Positions 46,011 to 53,454 of a stretch of DNA of 64,000 bases are shown piece by piece. Position numbers and translations under genes: made by a program. Each line of letters starts with the position of its first letter. The stretch's first letter is position 1. The DNA comes from Rhodoblastus acidophilus (GTDB lineage Bacteria; Pseudomonadota; Alphaproteobacteria; Rhizobiales; Beijerinckiaceae). The stretch is taken from NCBI RefSeq assembly GCF_025961575.1, contig NZ_JAOQNX010000007.1, positions 1 to 64,000 of the forward strand. Direction: 5' to 3'. Under the pieces are notes generated by a model that made no database searches, was not told the origin of the DNA, and was given only the letters and a program-made list of their open reading frames with translations.

Positions 46011-46926
46011 GCATCTCATCGAGCGCGCGGTGAAGGCGGGACCGGTGACTGTCGCCGTCGCCCACCCCTGCGATGCGGTTTCGCTGGAAGGCGCGGTGGA
46101 AGCCGCCCGCATGAAATTGATCCATCCCATTCTGGTGGGGCCGCAGGCTCGCATCCGCGACATTGCGGCCGACCAGAGGCTCGACATTTCCGGCTTCCGC
46201 ATCGTCGACGCCGAGCACAGCCACGAGTCCGCCGACAAGGCGGTCGAGGTGGTGCGCAAGGGCGAGGCGGAAGCGCTGATGAAAGGCAGCCTGCACACTG
46301 ACGAACTGATGGGCGCCGTGGTCTCGCGCGCCGCCGGCCTGCGCACCGCGCGTCGGATCAGCCATTGTTTTGTGATGGACGTGCCGGGCCACGCCCATCC
46401 GCTGATCATCACCGATGCCGCGGTCAATATCGCGCCGACGCTGGAGGAGAAGGTCGACATCGTCCAGAACGCCATCGATCTCGCCTTAGCGCTTGGCGCG
46501 GAAGAACCGCGCGTCGCCATCCTCTCGGCGATGGAGACGGTCAATCCCAAGGTTCCCTCGACCATCGACGCGGCCGCCCTGTGCAAGATGGCCGATCGTG
46601 GCCAGATTGTCGGCGGCGTGCTCGACGGGCCGCTGGCGCTCGACAATGCGATCAGCCTGGAGGCGGCCAGCGTGAAGAAAATCGTGTCGCCGGTCGCCGG
46701 CCGCGCCAATATTCTGGTGGTTCCCGACCTCGAGGCCGGCAATATGCTGGCGAAAAGCCTGTCGTTCCTGGCAGGGGCGGATTGCGCGGGCATCGTGCTC
46801 GGCGCGCGCGTGCCGATCATTCTGACCAGCCGCGCCGACTCGCTGGTGACGCGCTACGCCTCCTGCGCCGTCGCGGCGCTAGTGGCGGCGGCGCGGCGCG
46901 CCAGCGCCGCCGTCGCGCCCGTGTGA
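45973..46926 (+). CDS. Phosphate acetyl/butyryltransferase family enzyme
   Basis: The 317-aa product matches the PTA_PTB fold: VAVAHPCDAVSLEGAVEAAR, HPILVGPQARIRDIAAD, the EALMKGSLHTDELMGAVV block, and GAEEPRVAILSAMETVNPKV followed by GQIVGGVLDGPLALDNAI. It converts acyl-CoA and phosphate to acyl phosphate and CoA, reversibly. It is of the short type seen next to DUF3141 genes (often labelled bifunctional enoyl-CoA hydratase/phosphate acetyltransferase, though no MaoC domain is present here). No acetate kinase gene follows; the next gene is convergent, 4 bases away. Confidence 0.88.
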   Translation: MEAVQAQGHEKYKHLIERAVKAGPVTVAVAHPCDAVSLEGAVEAARMKLIHPILVGPQARIRDIAADQRLDISGFRIVDAEHSHESADKAVEVVRKGEAEALMKGSLHTDELMGAVVSRAAGLRTARRISHCFVMDVPGHAHPLIITDAAVNIAPTLEEKVDIVQNAIDLALALGAEEPRVAILSAMETVNPKVPSTIDAAALCKMADRGQIVGGVLDGPLALDNAISLEAASVKKIVSPVAGRANILVVPDLEAGNMLAKSLSFLAGADCAGIVLGARVPIILTSRADSLVTRYASCAVAALVAAARRASAAVAPV

Positions 46927-46930
46927 GGGT

Positions 46931-47380
46931 TCAGAACAGCAAGCCCGCGCCGGCCTCGGGATCGTTGATCACGTGAAGCCGGTCCGCGCCGATGCGCGCG
47001 AAGCGCAGCAGCAGACTGCGCCGCGTCGACCCGGCCAGCCGGTGGAGGGGCGCATCGCGCAAAATCGCGCCGCCAAAAGCGTCGGCCACGATCAGCCCGG
47101 CGTCGGCGGGCATGAGGTCAATCGGCATGGCGCCGTCCACTGCAAAGAACAGCCTGTCGCAATGGGCGCGATAGTCCGACCATTTGTGGTCCGTCCGCAA
47201 ATCCTCGGGCGAGGACTTGATCTCGACGATCCAGATTTCGCCATCGCCGCCCAAGGCCATCAGGTCGGCCCGGCGGCCGCTCGGCAGGGACACTTCGGTC
47301 AGGCTGGTCAGGCCCGCCGACCGCAACATTCTTTGCGCGCCCCGCGTCACCGCCGCAGTGGTCGCCGGGCGCGACGTCAA
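46931..47380 (-). CDS. mmcB: MmcB-family DNA repair protein
   Basis: The 149-aa product has a restriction-endonuclease-like fold: LTEVSLPSGRRADLMALGGD with the metal-binding Asp, IWIVEIKSSPEDLRTDHKWS with the E-x-K motif, then RLFFAVDGAMPIDLMP. MmcB of Caulobacter (and its relatives) acts in mitomycin C or DNA damage response. It is cytoplasmic. It begins 13 bases after the stop of the copper-storage gene on the same strand, so both may share a transcript. The pairing is likely positional, not functional. Confidence 0.87.
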   Translation of the reverse strand: MTSRPATTAAVTRGAQRMLRSAGLTSLTEVSLPSGRRADLMALGGDGEIWIVEIKSSPEDLRTDHKWSDYRAHCDRLFFAVDGAMPIDLMPADAGLIVADAFGGAILRDAPLHRLAGSTRRSLLLRFARIGADRLHVINDPEAGAGLLF

Positions 47381-47393
47381 TTCAGCCCCGCCT

Positions 47394-47819
47394 TCAGGCC
47401 GCGATCTTCCGGCACGCCTCCCCGCAGGTCTTGCACGACAGCGCGCAAGCCTTGCATTCGGGGCTGTCGGGGAATTTCTCGCATTCCTTCTGGCAGGCGG
47501 CGCAGACGTCCGCCGTCGCCTTTGCGAAGGCCGGGACCTGCGCCGAATTCACCGCCGCCAGCGCCTGGAGGGCGCCGCAGGCGGCGACGACCTGATAGGC
47601 CGTGTTGATGCAGCCGGTCATGGAATAGTCCTTCATCGCCAGCATGCCGATGCAATGACGCAGGCAATCATTGGCGGTGGCGACGCAATGGCCGCAGGCG
47701 TCCTGCAATTCCTTGAATTTCGGCGGGTGCATGCCGTGCTCGGTCTGCGCCATGGCCTGATCCGCGGCGGCGAGGACGGCGGCGGCGCCAAAGGCGGCCA
47801 TGAATTCCCGGCGTTCCAT
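47394..47819 (-). CDS. Tat-exported Csp1-like copper storage protein
   Basis: The 141-aa product starts MERREFMAAFGAAAVLAAAD, a twin-arginine signal peptide, cleaved near AMAQ. The mature part is helical with about 14 cysteines in C-x2-C and C-x3-C spacings along helices: ACGHC, DCLRHC, VCAACQKEC, ECKACALSCKTC. This is the layout of the four-helix-bundle Csp1, which stores many Cu(I) ions in the periplasm; it was described in the methanotroph Methylosinus trichosporium, where it supplies copper to methane monooxygenase. ATG 47819 follows GGGAG. Csp proteins also occur outside methanotrophs, so this supports but does not prove that lifestyle. Confidence 0.85.
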   Translation of the reverse strand: MERREFMAAFGAAAVLAAADQAMAQTEHGMHPPKFKELQDACGHCVATANDCLRHCIGMLAMKDYSMTGCINTAYQVVAACGALQALAAVNSAQVPAFAKATADVCAACQKECEKFPDSPECKACALSCKTCGEACRKIAA

Positions 47820-47850
47820 GTCTTTTCTCCCTGTGAGGGCCAGCGCAACC

Positions 47851-47856
47851 ATTATA
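47851..47856 (-). promoter_or_regulatory. Putative -10 element of the csp1-mmcB promoter
   Basis: On the minus strand a perfect TATAAT lies 31 bases upstream of the csp1 ATG, just downstream of a terminator hairpin that insulates the gene. The matching -35 is not clear (a T-rich stretch near 47876-47880), and no CueR-type dyad was seen. Confidence 0.5.
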
Positions 47857-47881
47857 TCCCCTCTCTCTGCGCCCGAAAAAG

Positions 47882-47913
47882 AAAAAACCCTCCGTCGGGA
47901 GCGGAGGGTTTTT
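47882..47913 (-). terminator. Rho-independent terminator
   Basis: CCCTCCG (47888-47894) pairs with CGGAGGG (47902-47908), extended by A6 (47882-47887) against T5 (47909-47913). It works on either strand by sequence; on the minus strand it ends the gene at 47934-48179 and shields the csp1 promoter. Confidence 0.85.
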
Positions 47914-47933
47914 CGAGCGAGCGTTTCGAGGCG

Positions 47934-48179
47934 TTAGGGCTGGAACGCGTCCAGGGAACGACCGCTCTCGCGCCGAGCGTCCTGGACCAGGCGTTCAAGC
48001 GCAGTTTCAAAAGTTTCAGCACGGGCGCGGGCGATCTTGTCACGGGCGCGCAGCGCCTTGCGCCTCACGCTCTCGAACCGGAACACCCCGTGATGCGGGC
48101 CGGTATAAGTGACGTCAAAGCCCGCCTCGGCCTTGGTCAAGGCGACATCGAGATTGCTGGTTTCAAACGCCACCGCCAT
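47934..48179 (-). CDS. Small unknown protein, 81 aa
   Basis: Not recognised. The N-terminal half may form a small beta sheet (MAVAFETSNLDVALTKAEAG, FDVTYTGPHHGVFRFE); the C-terminal half is a basic helix (RRKALRARDKIARARAETFE). There is no signal peptide. ATG 48179 has GGGGTGGA 4 bases upstream, better than the ATG at 48212. It is followed by a clear terminator, supporting a real transcribed gene. Confidence 0.6.
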   Translation of the reverse strand: MAVAFETSNLDVALTKAEAGFDVTYTGPHHGVFRFESVRRKALRARDKIARARAETFETALERLVQDARRESGRSLDAFQP

Positions 48180-48299
48180 GGTCCACCCCAAAATTCGCGC
48201 CGTTGGCGACACCCTGACTCATAGCGACGAACGCGGATTTCAGAAATTCAATAAAAGTTGATCGAAGCGCCGCTTTTCGCACCCCAGTCGCCTGCGCAC

Positions 48300-48671
48300 T
48301 CACTTTTCCCGGGCGAAAGCGGCGGCGATCATCAGGATCATCCGGCGCTTGCGGGCGTCGCCAATGGCGCGAAAATCGGAAAGCAGCACGCGGCCCTCCT
48401 CCTCGACCGACAAGTCGCCGCCGATGGGCCCGCGAATGCCGCGCTCGTCGTTGAGGCCCCGGAAAAAATCCCCCGGCGTGGCGCCGAGCACCTCGCAGAG
48501 CTTGCGCATGTCGTCGACGCTGATGCGCTCCCGTCCGCTTTCCAGGCGCTCGAGCCGGTCAATGCTGAGGTTGGTGGGGCGAACCAATTCCTCCGGCGAA
48601 AACCCGCGCGCCTCGCGCAAGGCCCGTAGTCGAGCCCCGACATGTTTATCAATGGGATTGACGTCAGACAT
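48300..48671 (-). CDS. XRE-family transcriptional regulator
   Basis: The 123-aa product has an HTH_XRE domain at about residues 10-67 (ARLRALREARGFSPEELV, SIDRLERLESGRERISVDDM) ending GDFFRGL, and a 50-residue C-terminal helical part with SVEEEGRVLLSDFRAI and RMILMIAAAFAREK, the form common in Hyphomicrobiales XRE regulators. The start is taken at ATG 48671 (MSDVNPID); an ATG 20 codons earlier gives an unlikely basic extension. Target genes are unknown. It resembles the XRE protein at 657-932 in the DNA-binding half. Confidence 0.82.
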   Translation of the reverse strand: MSDVNPIDKHVGARLRALREARGFSPEELVRPTNLSIDRLERLESGRERISVDDMRKLCEVLGATPGDFFRGLNDERGIRGPIGGDLSVEEEGRVLLSDFRAIGDARKRRMILMIAAAFAREK

Positions 48672-49056
48672 TATGGTTACTCTCAATTGTCCGCGGGAAA
48701 GCCGAAATTTCACTGCCGGGCGAAAGAACAACGCGACGGGATGCGAGCGTTTCGACGACGCCTCCTCTCGGCAGATCCAGACTTTTCATTTTCCCCCAGA
48801 AGTTCACCTTCCATAATTCAATCATATGCAAACCATTGTGCGTCGCAACTTAATCACATTTTAATCGTGAATTTCAATACTTTGTGACGTAGGTAACTTG
48901 CTTTACTTTGGTAATACAGGTGACGCACGTAAGCTGACGTACGTGAAGCAAGACCTTCACCGACACAACTCCCCGAAGAGCGCGCGCGCTTCGGGGAGCA
49001 AGCCTCTCTGTACCCCCAGACCATGGCGAAGTCGGGACAGCCAAGGTCACGGTCGC
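48672..49056. other. Intergenic region with ACGTA-type repeats and a hairpin
   Basis: No gene seen. Around 48890-48960 several GACGTA/ACGTAA-type words occur close together, flanked by CTTGCTTTAC (48897-48906) and GTGAAGCAAG (about 48942-48951), an imperfect inverted repeat. A perfect hairpin, CTCCCCGAAG (48969-48978) with CTTCGGGGAG (48989-48998), lies about 60 bases past the stop of the crotonase-family gene and may be its terminator, without a T-run. The promoter of the XRE gene should lie near 48700-48850, which is AT-rich. Confidence 0.45.
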
Positions 49057-49827
49057 TCATTCACCGCGCCATTGCGGCGCGCGCTTGGCGAGGAAAGCCT
49101 CCATGCCCTCCTGAAAATCCTGGCTGCGGTAGCACATGACCACCAGATCCGCGCCGGTCTCCATCGGCGGACGCAGCCGCAGCAGCGCCTGTTTGGTCGC
49201 CGCGAGCGTCAGCGGCGCATGGCCGGCCACCGTCCGCGCCAGATCCTCCGCGCGGGTCATGAGCGCGTCCGGCGCGACGATCTCGCCGACGAGCCCGAAC
49301 ACCTTGGCCTCCTCGGCGTCGATCAGCCGCGCCGTAAAAATCAGATCCTTCACGCGCGCCGCGCCGATCAGATGCGCGAGGCGGCCGTAATTGGCGACGG
49401 ACAGGCAATTGCCCAGCGTGCGCGCGATGGGGAAGCCGAATTTGGCGTCCGACGCCGCGACGCGCAGATCGCAACAGGCGGCGATGGCGGCGCCCCCGCC
49501 GGTGCAGGCCCCGGCGATCGCCGCGAGCGTGGGCACGCGGCATTGCTCCAGCGCAGAGAGAATGCGCTCGATCTTCACCTCATAATCGATGCAGTCCTGG
49601 TCGGACGCGAGGACGCGGAACTCCGCAATGTCGGTGCCAGCGGCAAAGGCTTTGCCGCCCGCGCCATAAATCAGCAGGGCCTTGACCGCCTTGTCCTCGT
49701 TCACGCGCAACACCGCCTGATAGAGATGCTCGTACATTTCGAAGGTGAGGGCGTTGCGGGCCTGCGGGCGGTTGAAAACGAAATGCGCGATCTCGCCGCG
49801 CGTTTCGAACAAGGTGATGTCGGTCAA
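49057..49827 (-). CDS. Enoyl-CoA hydratase/isomerase (crotonase) family protein
   Basis: The 256-aa product has the crotonase fold: FNRPQARNALTFEMYEHLYQ, oxyanion-hole blocks KAFAAGTDIAEF and AAIAGACTGGGAAIAACCDL, and ARLIDAEEAKVFGLVGEIV. At the place of the hydratase Glu of the PEI/PEL block the sequence reads FGFPIARTLGN, so the first catalytic Glu appears to be missing; the second position aligns near an Asp. It may be an isomerase, thioesterase or other crotonase rather than a true hydratase. The start is TTG 49827 with AGGAG 6 bases upstream; an ATG at 49914 would add a basic 29-residue extension lacking a site. Confidence 0.82.
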   Translation of the reverse strand: MTDITLFETRGEIAHFVFNRPQARNALTFEMYEHLYQAVLRVNEDKAVKALLIYGAGGKAFAAGTDIAEFRVLASDQDCIDYEVKIERILSALEQCRVPTLAAIAGACTGGGAAIAACCDLRVAASDAKFGFPIARTLGNCLSVANYGRLAHLIGAARVKDLIFTARLIDAEEAKVFGLVGEIVAPDALMTRAEDLARTVAGHAPLTLAATKQALLRLRPPMETGADLVVMCYRSQDFQEGMEAFLAKRAPQWRGE

Positions 49828-50087
49828 GAGAGGCTCCTGCTGGACGCGCCTTTTTTTGCGCGCGAAATGTCGATACTGAGCGTTGCATAAGCGTTCGGCT
49901 GAAGCACGTTTCAATCGTCACGTTCGAACCGATCCGAGGGGCGCGCTTGCGCAAAGGATAAGCCAAAGGAATGGACGCCACAAAGGGCATGGCGATCGGG
50001 CCCGGGGAAGATTCGCGCCGGCCTCGGATGTCGACTGACCTGCTAACGCGGTCGGTGGCGTCGCCGCATCCAATGCCCAGCCATAGA

Positions 50088-50104
50088 TATAGAACGATTC
50101 TAAA
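50088..50104 (+). promoter_or_regulatory. Irr-box-like (iron control element) palindrome
   Basis: TATAGAA-CGA-TTCTAAA matches the Hyphomicrobiales Irr box TTTAGAA-N3-TTCTAAA at 13 of 14 defined positions. It lies 214 bases before the flavodoxin start. Irr is an iron/heme-responsive regulator that can repress or activate. Flavodoxin replaces ferredoxin under iron limitation, which fits iron control of the operon. Confidence 0.6.
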
Positions 50105-50230
50105 TTTTCGCCTTTTGTTTGTTCGCCGCCGCTTTGTCGGTATCTTTTGCGTCGTAGCGTCGAAATGACGGAGTGAAATCGCCTCATTCCTCACAGGACC
50201 AACGTGGCTTCGGCATATCACCCAGTCATT

Positions 50231-50251
50231 CGCGCTCTTGAAAAGAGCGCG
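50231..50251 (+). promoter_or_regulatory. Perfect inverted repeat upstream of flavodoxin
   Basis: CGCGCTCTT (50231-50239) and AAGAGCGCG (50243-50251) form a perfect 9-bp stem with a 3-base loop, 66 bases before the GTG start. It could be a leader hairpin or an operator. The rest of the 490-bp gap between 49827 and 50318 holds no supported gene; no NifA or sigma-54 site was found by eye. Confidence 0.5.
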
Positions 50252-50317
50252 TGTGCGAAACTTTGCGCTCAATCTCTTGTCGAGATCTTCGGGCGGACGT
50301 GAAACAAGGAATTCAGC

Positions 50318-50800
50318 GTGAGGATCAACATCATTTTCGGCTCCGACGGCGGCGCCACCCGGGGCGTCGCGGCGAAAATCGCCGCCAAATGCCAGGGGCG
50401 CGCCATCGACATCAAAACGGCCGCCGTCGCCGATTTCGAGGCGTGCGACCTGTTGCTGCTGGGATCGCCCACCTATGGCGACGGAACCCTGCAGACCGAT
50501 TGGGAAGAAAACATCGAAAAACTGCGCGGCGCCAATCTCAAGGGCAAGACGGTCGCCTTGTTCGGCACCGGCGACCAGCAGACCTATCCCACCTCGTTCC
50601 TCGACGCGATGGGCATTCTCTACGACGAAGTGTCGGCCCTGGGCGCGAAAATCGTCGGCTTCACCGACACCGCCGGGTTCGACTACATCGAATCCACGGC
50701 CGAGCGGGACGGCAAATTTGTCGGCCTCGCGCTCGATCTCGACACCCAATCCGGCATGACCGAGAAAAGAGTGACGGCATGGCTCAGCCAATTGCTCTGA
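50318..50800 (+). CDS. Flavodoxin (long-chain, FldA/NifF type)
   Basis: The 160-aa product starts at GTG 50318 with AAGGA 7 bases upstream. It has the FMN-phosphate loop FGSDGGATRGVAAKI, the first isoalloxazine loop GSPTYGDGTLQTDWEE, FGTGDQQTYPTSFLDAMG in the second loop, and the long-chain insertion before FVGLALDLDTQSG. It carries electrons at low potential in the cytoplasm and replaces ferredoxin under iron limitation, or serves nitrogenase in NifF forms. No nif gene is in this window; the Irr-like box favours an iron-stress role. Its end overlaps the next gene by 22 bases. Confidence 0.93.
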   Translation: MRINIIFGSDGGATRGVAAKIAAKCQGRAIDIKTAAVADFEACDLLLLGSPTYGDGTLQTDWEENIEKLRGANLKGKTVALFGTGDQQTYPTSFLDAMGILYDEVSALGAKIVGFTDTAGFDYIESTAERDGKFVGLALDLDTQSGMTEKRVTAWLSQLL

Positions 50801-51198
50801 CGCCCGAGGGCGAAACGCCGTTCGCGCCGCCCTGCGCGGCCGACGGCAATGCATTCCTGCGGCTGTTCCACCACCACATCTATGAATATGGGCGCGGCGT
50901 GCGCGCCCTGTTCCTGCTCACCTTGAACCGCGCCGAACTGGCGGTCGCCGTGGCGCGGCTGCAAACCTGCGGCATCGACCATTTCGTCCAAACCGTCTGT
51001 CCCAACAAGGGGAACCTGTTCTTTGGCCGTAGCGCCTTTGTCGATGTGGCGCGCGCCCTGGCGACGCGGCCGTTGAACGCGCTCACGGCGGAAGAGGATT
51101 TCATGCTCGGCGCCCTGCTCGGCTACGACCGCGAACAGCAATGCCTGCGCTATCTCGCCCGCAGCGGGCGCGCCGCCTTCGCGACCGCCGCCGAATAG
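50779..51198 (+). CDS. DUF2023 family protein
   Basis: The 139-aa product contains FLRLFHHHIYEYGRGVRALF and ELAVAVARLQTCGIDHFVQTV followed by NKGNLFFGRSAFVDV, the pattern of DUF2023, a small family found beside flavodoxin genes. Its start lies inside the flavodoxin gene, so translation is coupled. The family's role is not established; the constant link suggests flavodoxin maturation, FMN loading or partner control (inference). One cysteine in TCGID and one in VCPNKG are visible; no membrane segment. Confidence 0.8.
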   Translation: MAQPIALTPEGETPFAPPCAADGNAFLRLFHHHIYEYGRGVRALFLLTLNRAELAVAVARLQTCGIDHFVQTVCPNKGNLFFGRSAFVDVARALATRPLNALTAEEDFMLGALLGYDREQQCLRYLARSGRAAFATAAE

Positions 51199-51224
51199 AC
51201 CCATCGCTCCCGGAGGCTCGTCAT

Positions 51225-52487
51225 TTGTGCAAGGATTCGATCGCGCCGGCGGCGCTGGCGCTGGGGACCACGGCGATGACGCCGATCCTGGCCGATCTGA
51301 TCCGGCCGCCCGCCAACAGTTCGGCGGCCGACCATCGCGGCGAAGGACGCCGTCTCGCCATCTGGGAGGTGCGCGGCGCCTCGCTGTGCTCCATCGTCGG
51401 CACCTGCATGTCGCTCGGCGAACTGCGCCGCATCGCCAAAAAATGCGGCGTGGTCGACGATCCCTGGCGCATGAGCGATTACGACATTCACGGCACGCTC
51501 ACCGCCCGCATGAGCACGGACAATCCCGCCGCCCGCGCGGTGACCAAACATCTCGACGCCAAATTCGAGGGCGCGATCCGCAAGGCCCGCGCGCTGCAAA
51601 ACGCCGACGATTTCATTGGTTTTTGGGAGGCGGCGGTCGATGCGGGCCTCGCGCCTGGCGCCTATTGGGCCATGGTCACCCATCCCAAATTGCCGCTTGA
51701 GGTGGAATCCCGCGTCTACGGCGAAATCCACATGATGTCGCATATGTCCGGCGCCTCCAACCGCGGCGACGCCCGCGCCGTCGCCGAGGCGCGGCGCGAA
51801 AAGGGGGAGTTGGCCCGCCGCCTGTCCGCGCGCATCGCCGAGCGCGACGCCCGCCTACGCGCGGCGCACAAGGAGATTTCGGCGTTGCGCGCGCGGGTCG
51901 CCTCCCTGGAGCCGCTGCAGCGCGAATGCGCGCGGCTGCGCGATCTGGGCGACCAGAATTTTTGCGCAGCGCAACTGAGCGCCTCGGCCGAAGAACTCAC
52001 CCTGCTGCGGCAGGAAAACGCTCTGCTCAAGCGCGAGGCCACGGGTTTTGAATTGCAATGCGAACATTTGCGCGCCCGGTTGCGCGCCGCCGACACCAGG
52101 ACGGAGGCGCCGCCGGAGTGCGCGGCGGACACACTGATTGAGGACGCCGAATGCGGTGAAGCGGCCTCCGCCAATCTGTGCGGCCGCTGCCTGCTCTATG
52201 TCGGCGGCCGTCCCCAAACCGTCTGCAAGCTGCGCCAGCTGATCTCTGGCCGCAACGGCCAGCTGCTGCACCACGATGGCGGCGTGGAAAACGCCTCGGC
52301 CCGGCTTGGCGACCTCGTGCGTCAGGCCGACGCCGTGTTCTTCCCCGTGGATTGCGTCAGCCATGGCGCGGTGGAGGCGGTGAAAAAAATCTGCCAGAGC
52401 GAGGGCAAGCCGATGCGCCCCCTGCGCACGGCGAGCGCCACCGCCTTTTTGCGGGCGCTCGAGACCGATATGGCGGCGTTTTCATGA
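51225..52487 (+). CDS. DUF2325 protein with coiled coil
   Basis: The 420-aa product starts at TTG 51225, 8 bases after GGAGG. Residues about 45-180 form a conserved globular part (RLAIWEVRGASLCSIVGTCM, DYDIHGTLTARM). Residues 185-290 are a coiled coil (RREKGELARRLSARIAERDA). The last 90 residues are DUF2325: RCLLYVGGRPQTVCKLRQL, GQLLHHDGGVE, and ADAVFFPVDCVSHGAVEAVK. DUF2325 domains have a Rossmann-like look with conserved cysteines and often sit near redox or metal genes; function is unknown. It lies 26 bases after the DUF2023 gene and overlaps the next gene as ATGA. Confidence 0.82.
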   Translation: MCKDSIAPAALALGTTAMTPILADLIRPPANSSAADHRGEGRRLAIWEVRGASLCSIVGTCMSLGELRRIAKKCGVVDDPWRMSDYDIHGTLTARMSTDNPAARAVTKHLDAKFEGAIRKARALQNADDFIGFWEAAVDAGLAPGAYWAMVTHPKLPLEVESRVYGEIHMMSHMSGASNRGDARAVAEARREKGELARRLSARIAERDARLRAAHKEISALRARVASLEPLQRECARLRDLGDQNFCAAQLSASAEELTLLRQENALLKREATGFELQCEHLRARLRAADTRTEAPPECAADTLIEDAECGEAASANLCGRCLLYVGGRPQTVCKLRQLISGRNGQLLHHDGGVENASARLGDLVRQADAVFFPVDCVSHGAVEAVKKICQSEGKPMRPLRTASATAFLRALETDMAAFS

Positions 52488-52672
52488 CGCGCGCTCAATG
52501 GGGTTTTTTGGGCGCCGCCGTCATCGTCGCGCTGGCGGGCGGCGCGTTTCAGGCGGGCCGCCTCGCCTTTGGCGCCGAGCGAAAGGCGTCGAGCGATCTG
52601 CCGATGGAGGTCCCTGTGTGCAGCGCGGCGAGGACGGCCGATCAGGCTTTCGCGTCACGCCCCGCACGCTAG
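52484..52672 (+). CDS. Small single-pass membrane protein, 62 aa
   Basis: Start ATG 52484 overlaps the DUF2325 stop as ATGA. Residues 5-26 (QWGFLGAAVIVALAGGAFQA) are one membrane helix, followed by a short polar tail with one cysteine. No family is recognised. It is the last gene of the flavodoxin operon; the terminator hairpin overlaps its stop codon. Confidence 0.6.
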   Translation: MTRAQWGFLGAAVIVALAGGAFQAGRLAFGAERKASSDLPMEVPVCSAARTADQAFASRPAR

Positions 52673-52775
52673 ATCGTGCTCAGTGAACTCCAGTTCACCG
52701 AACACGATCTAGATTTTTGTTTTAACGCATTTTCTTCACGCGAACCGGCATCCACTTCGCTCGAAAATGCTCTAG
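52671..52775. repeat. Rhizobiales-type interspersed repeat containing a terminator hairpin
   Basis: AGATCGTG (52671-52678) pairs with CACGATCT (52703-52710), and inner GTGAACT (52683-52689) with AGTTCAC (52692-52698), followed by T5 at 52714-52718, a usable terminator for the flavodoxin operon. The following stretch to GCTCTAG 52775 (with ACGCATTTTCTTCACGCGAA and CATCCACTTCGCTCGAAAAT) looks like a repeat recalled from many Hyphomicrobiales genomes. The stop codon of the minus-strand exonuclease (52774-52772) lies inside it. Confidence 0.7.
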
Positions 52776-53443
52776 CCCCCCGAATAATCCTGCTTGGGCT
52801 TGAAGCGCGGCCGCGAAATGGTGACGCCGCGGGCCTTCATGTCGCGCAGGCCGACATAGATCATCGCCGTCATCAGCGCGTCCGAATAGGCGTCGTGCTG
52901 GTTGAACAGCGGCAGTTTCAGGTCCCGCAAAATGCTGGCGAATTTCAGGTCGACCTGGGTGCCCGGCGGAGCGTCGCCATACTTTAAATCGTAATAAATG
53001 CCCGACACCTCCACCACCGGATTGGGCAGTTCGACGCCGATCAGCTCCGCCACATGCTTGTTGAGCATGTCCAGGTCGAAGTCGATGTAATAGCCGACCA
53101 GCGGCCGGCCCCCGATGAACTGCAGCAACTCCGGCAGCACCTCCTGCATCGTCGGCGCCTGGGCGACGTCCTGCTCGCGCAACCCATGCACCTTGATCGC
53201 CTCGGGATCGATGGCGATGCGCGGGCGGGTGATCGCCTTGAAACTTTCGCTGGCGAGGATCTGGTTGCCCTTGATGCGAATGGCCGCGACCGAAATGATC
53301 TCGTCGCGCTTGCGGTCGAGGCCGGTGGTTTCGCAATCGATGGAAATATATTCGTCCGCCGGCCCCGGCTCGAACAGGAACATGTAGGAGCGGTCCTGGA
53401 GCGCAACCTTGTCCATCTGCCGCATCAGCCAGCGCAACACCAT
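52772..53443 (-). CDS. DnaQ-like DEDDh 3'-5' exonuclease
   Basis: The 223-aa product has the exonuclease motifs: ExoI YISIDCETTGLDRKRDEIIS (Asp and Glu metal ligands), ExoII GYYIDFDLDMLNKH, and ExoIII HDAYSDALMTA with the His of the DEDDh type. It should degrade DNA or RNA from 3' ends, like the epsilon subunit or RNase T. ATG 53443 lies 12 bases after the stop of the DUF294 gene, so both are in one transcript, a pairing also common elsewhere in proteobacteria with actP. The longer open frame to 53914 lies within that gene. Confidence 0.87.
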   Translation of the reverse strand: MVLRWLMRQMDKVALQDRSYMFLFEPGPADEYISIDCETTGLDRKRDEIISVAAIRIKGNQILASESFKAITRPRIAIDPEAIKVHGLREQDVAQAPTMQEVLPELLQFIGGRPLVGYYIDFDLDMLNKHVAELIGVELPNPVVEVSGIYYDLKYGDAPPGTQVDLKFASILRDLKLPLFNQHDAYSDALMTAMIYVGLRDMKARGVTISRPRFKPKQDYSGG

Positions 53444-53454
53444 GTTTCGCGGCC

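Noticed and set aside
50200-50317. Possible NifA/sigma-54 promoter before flavodoxin
   Set aside because: No GG-N10-GC element or TGT-N10-ACA was found by eye, and no nif genes are present; iron control fits better.
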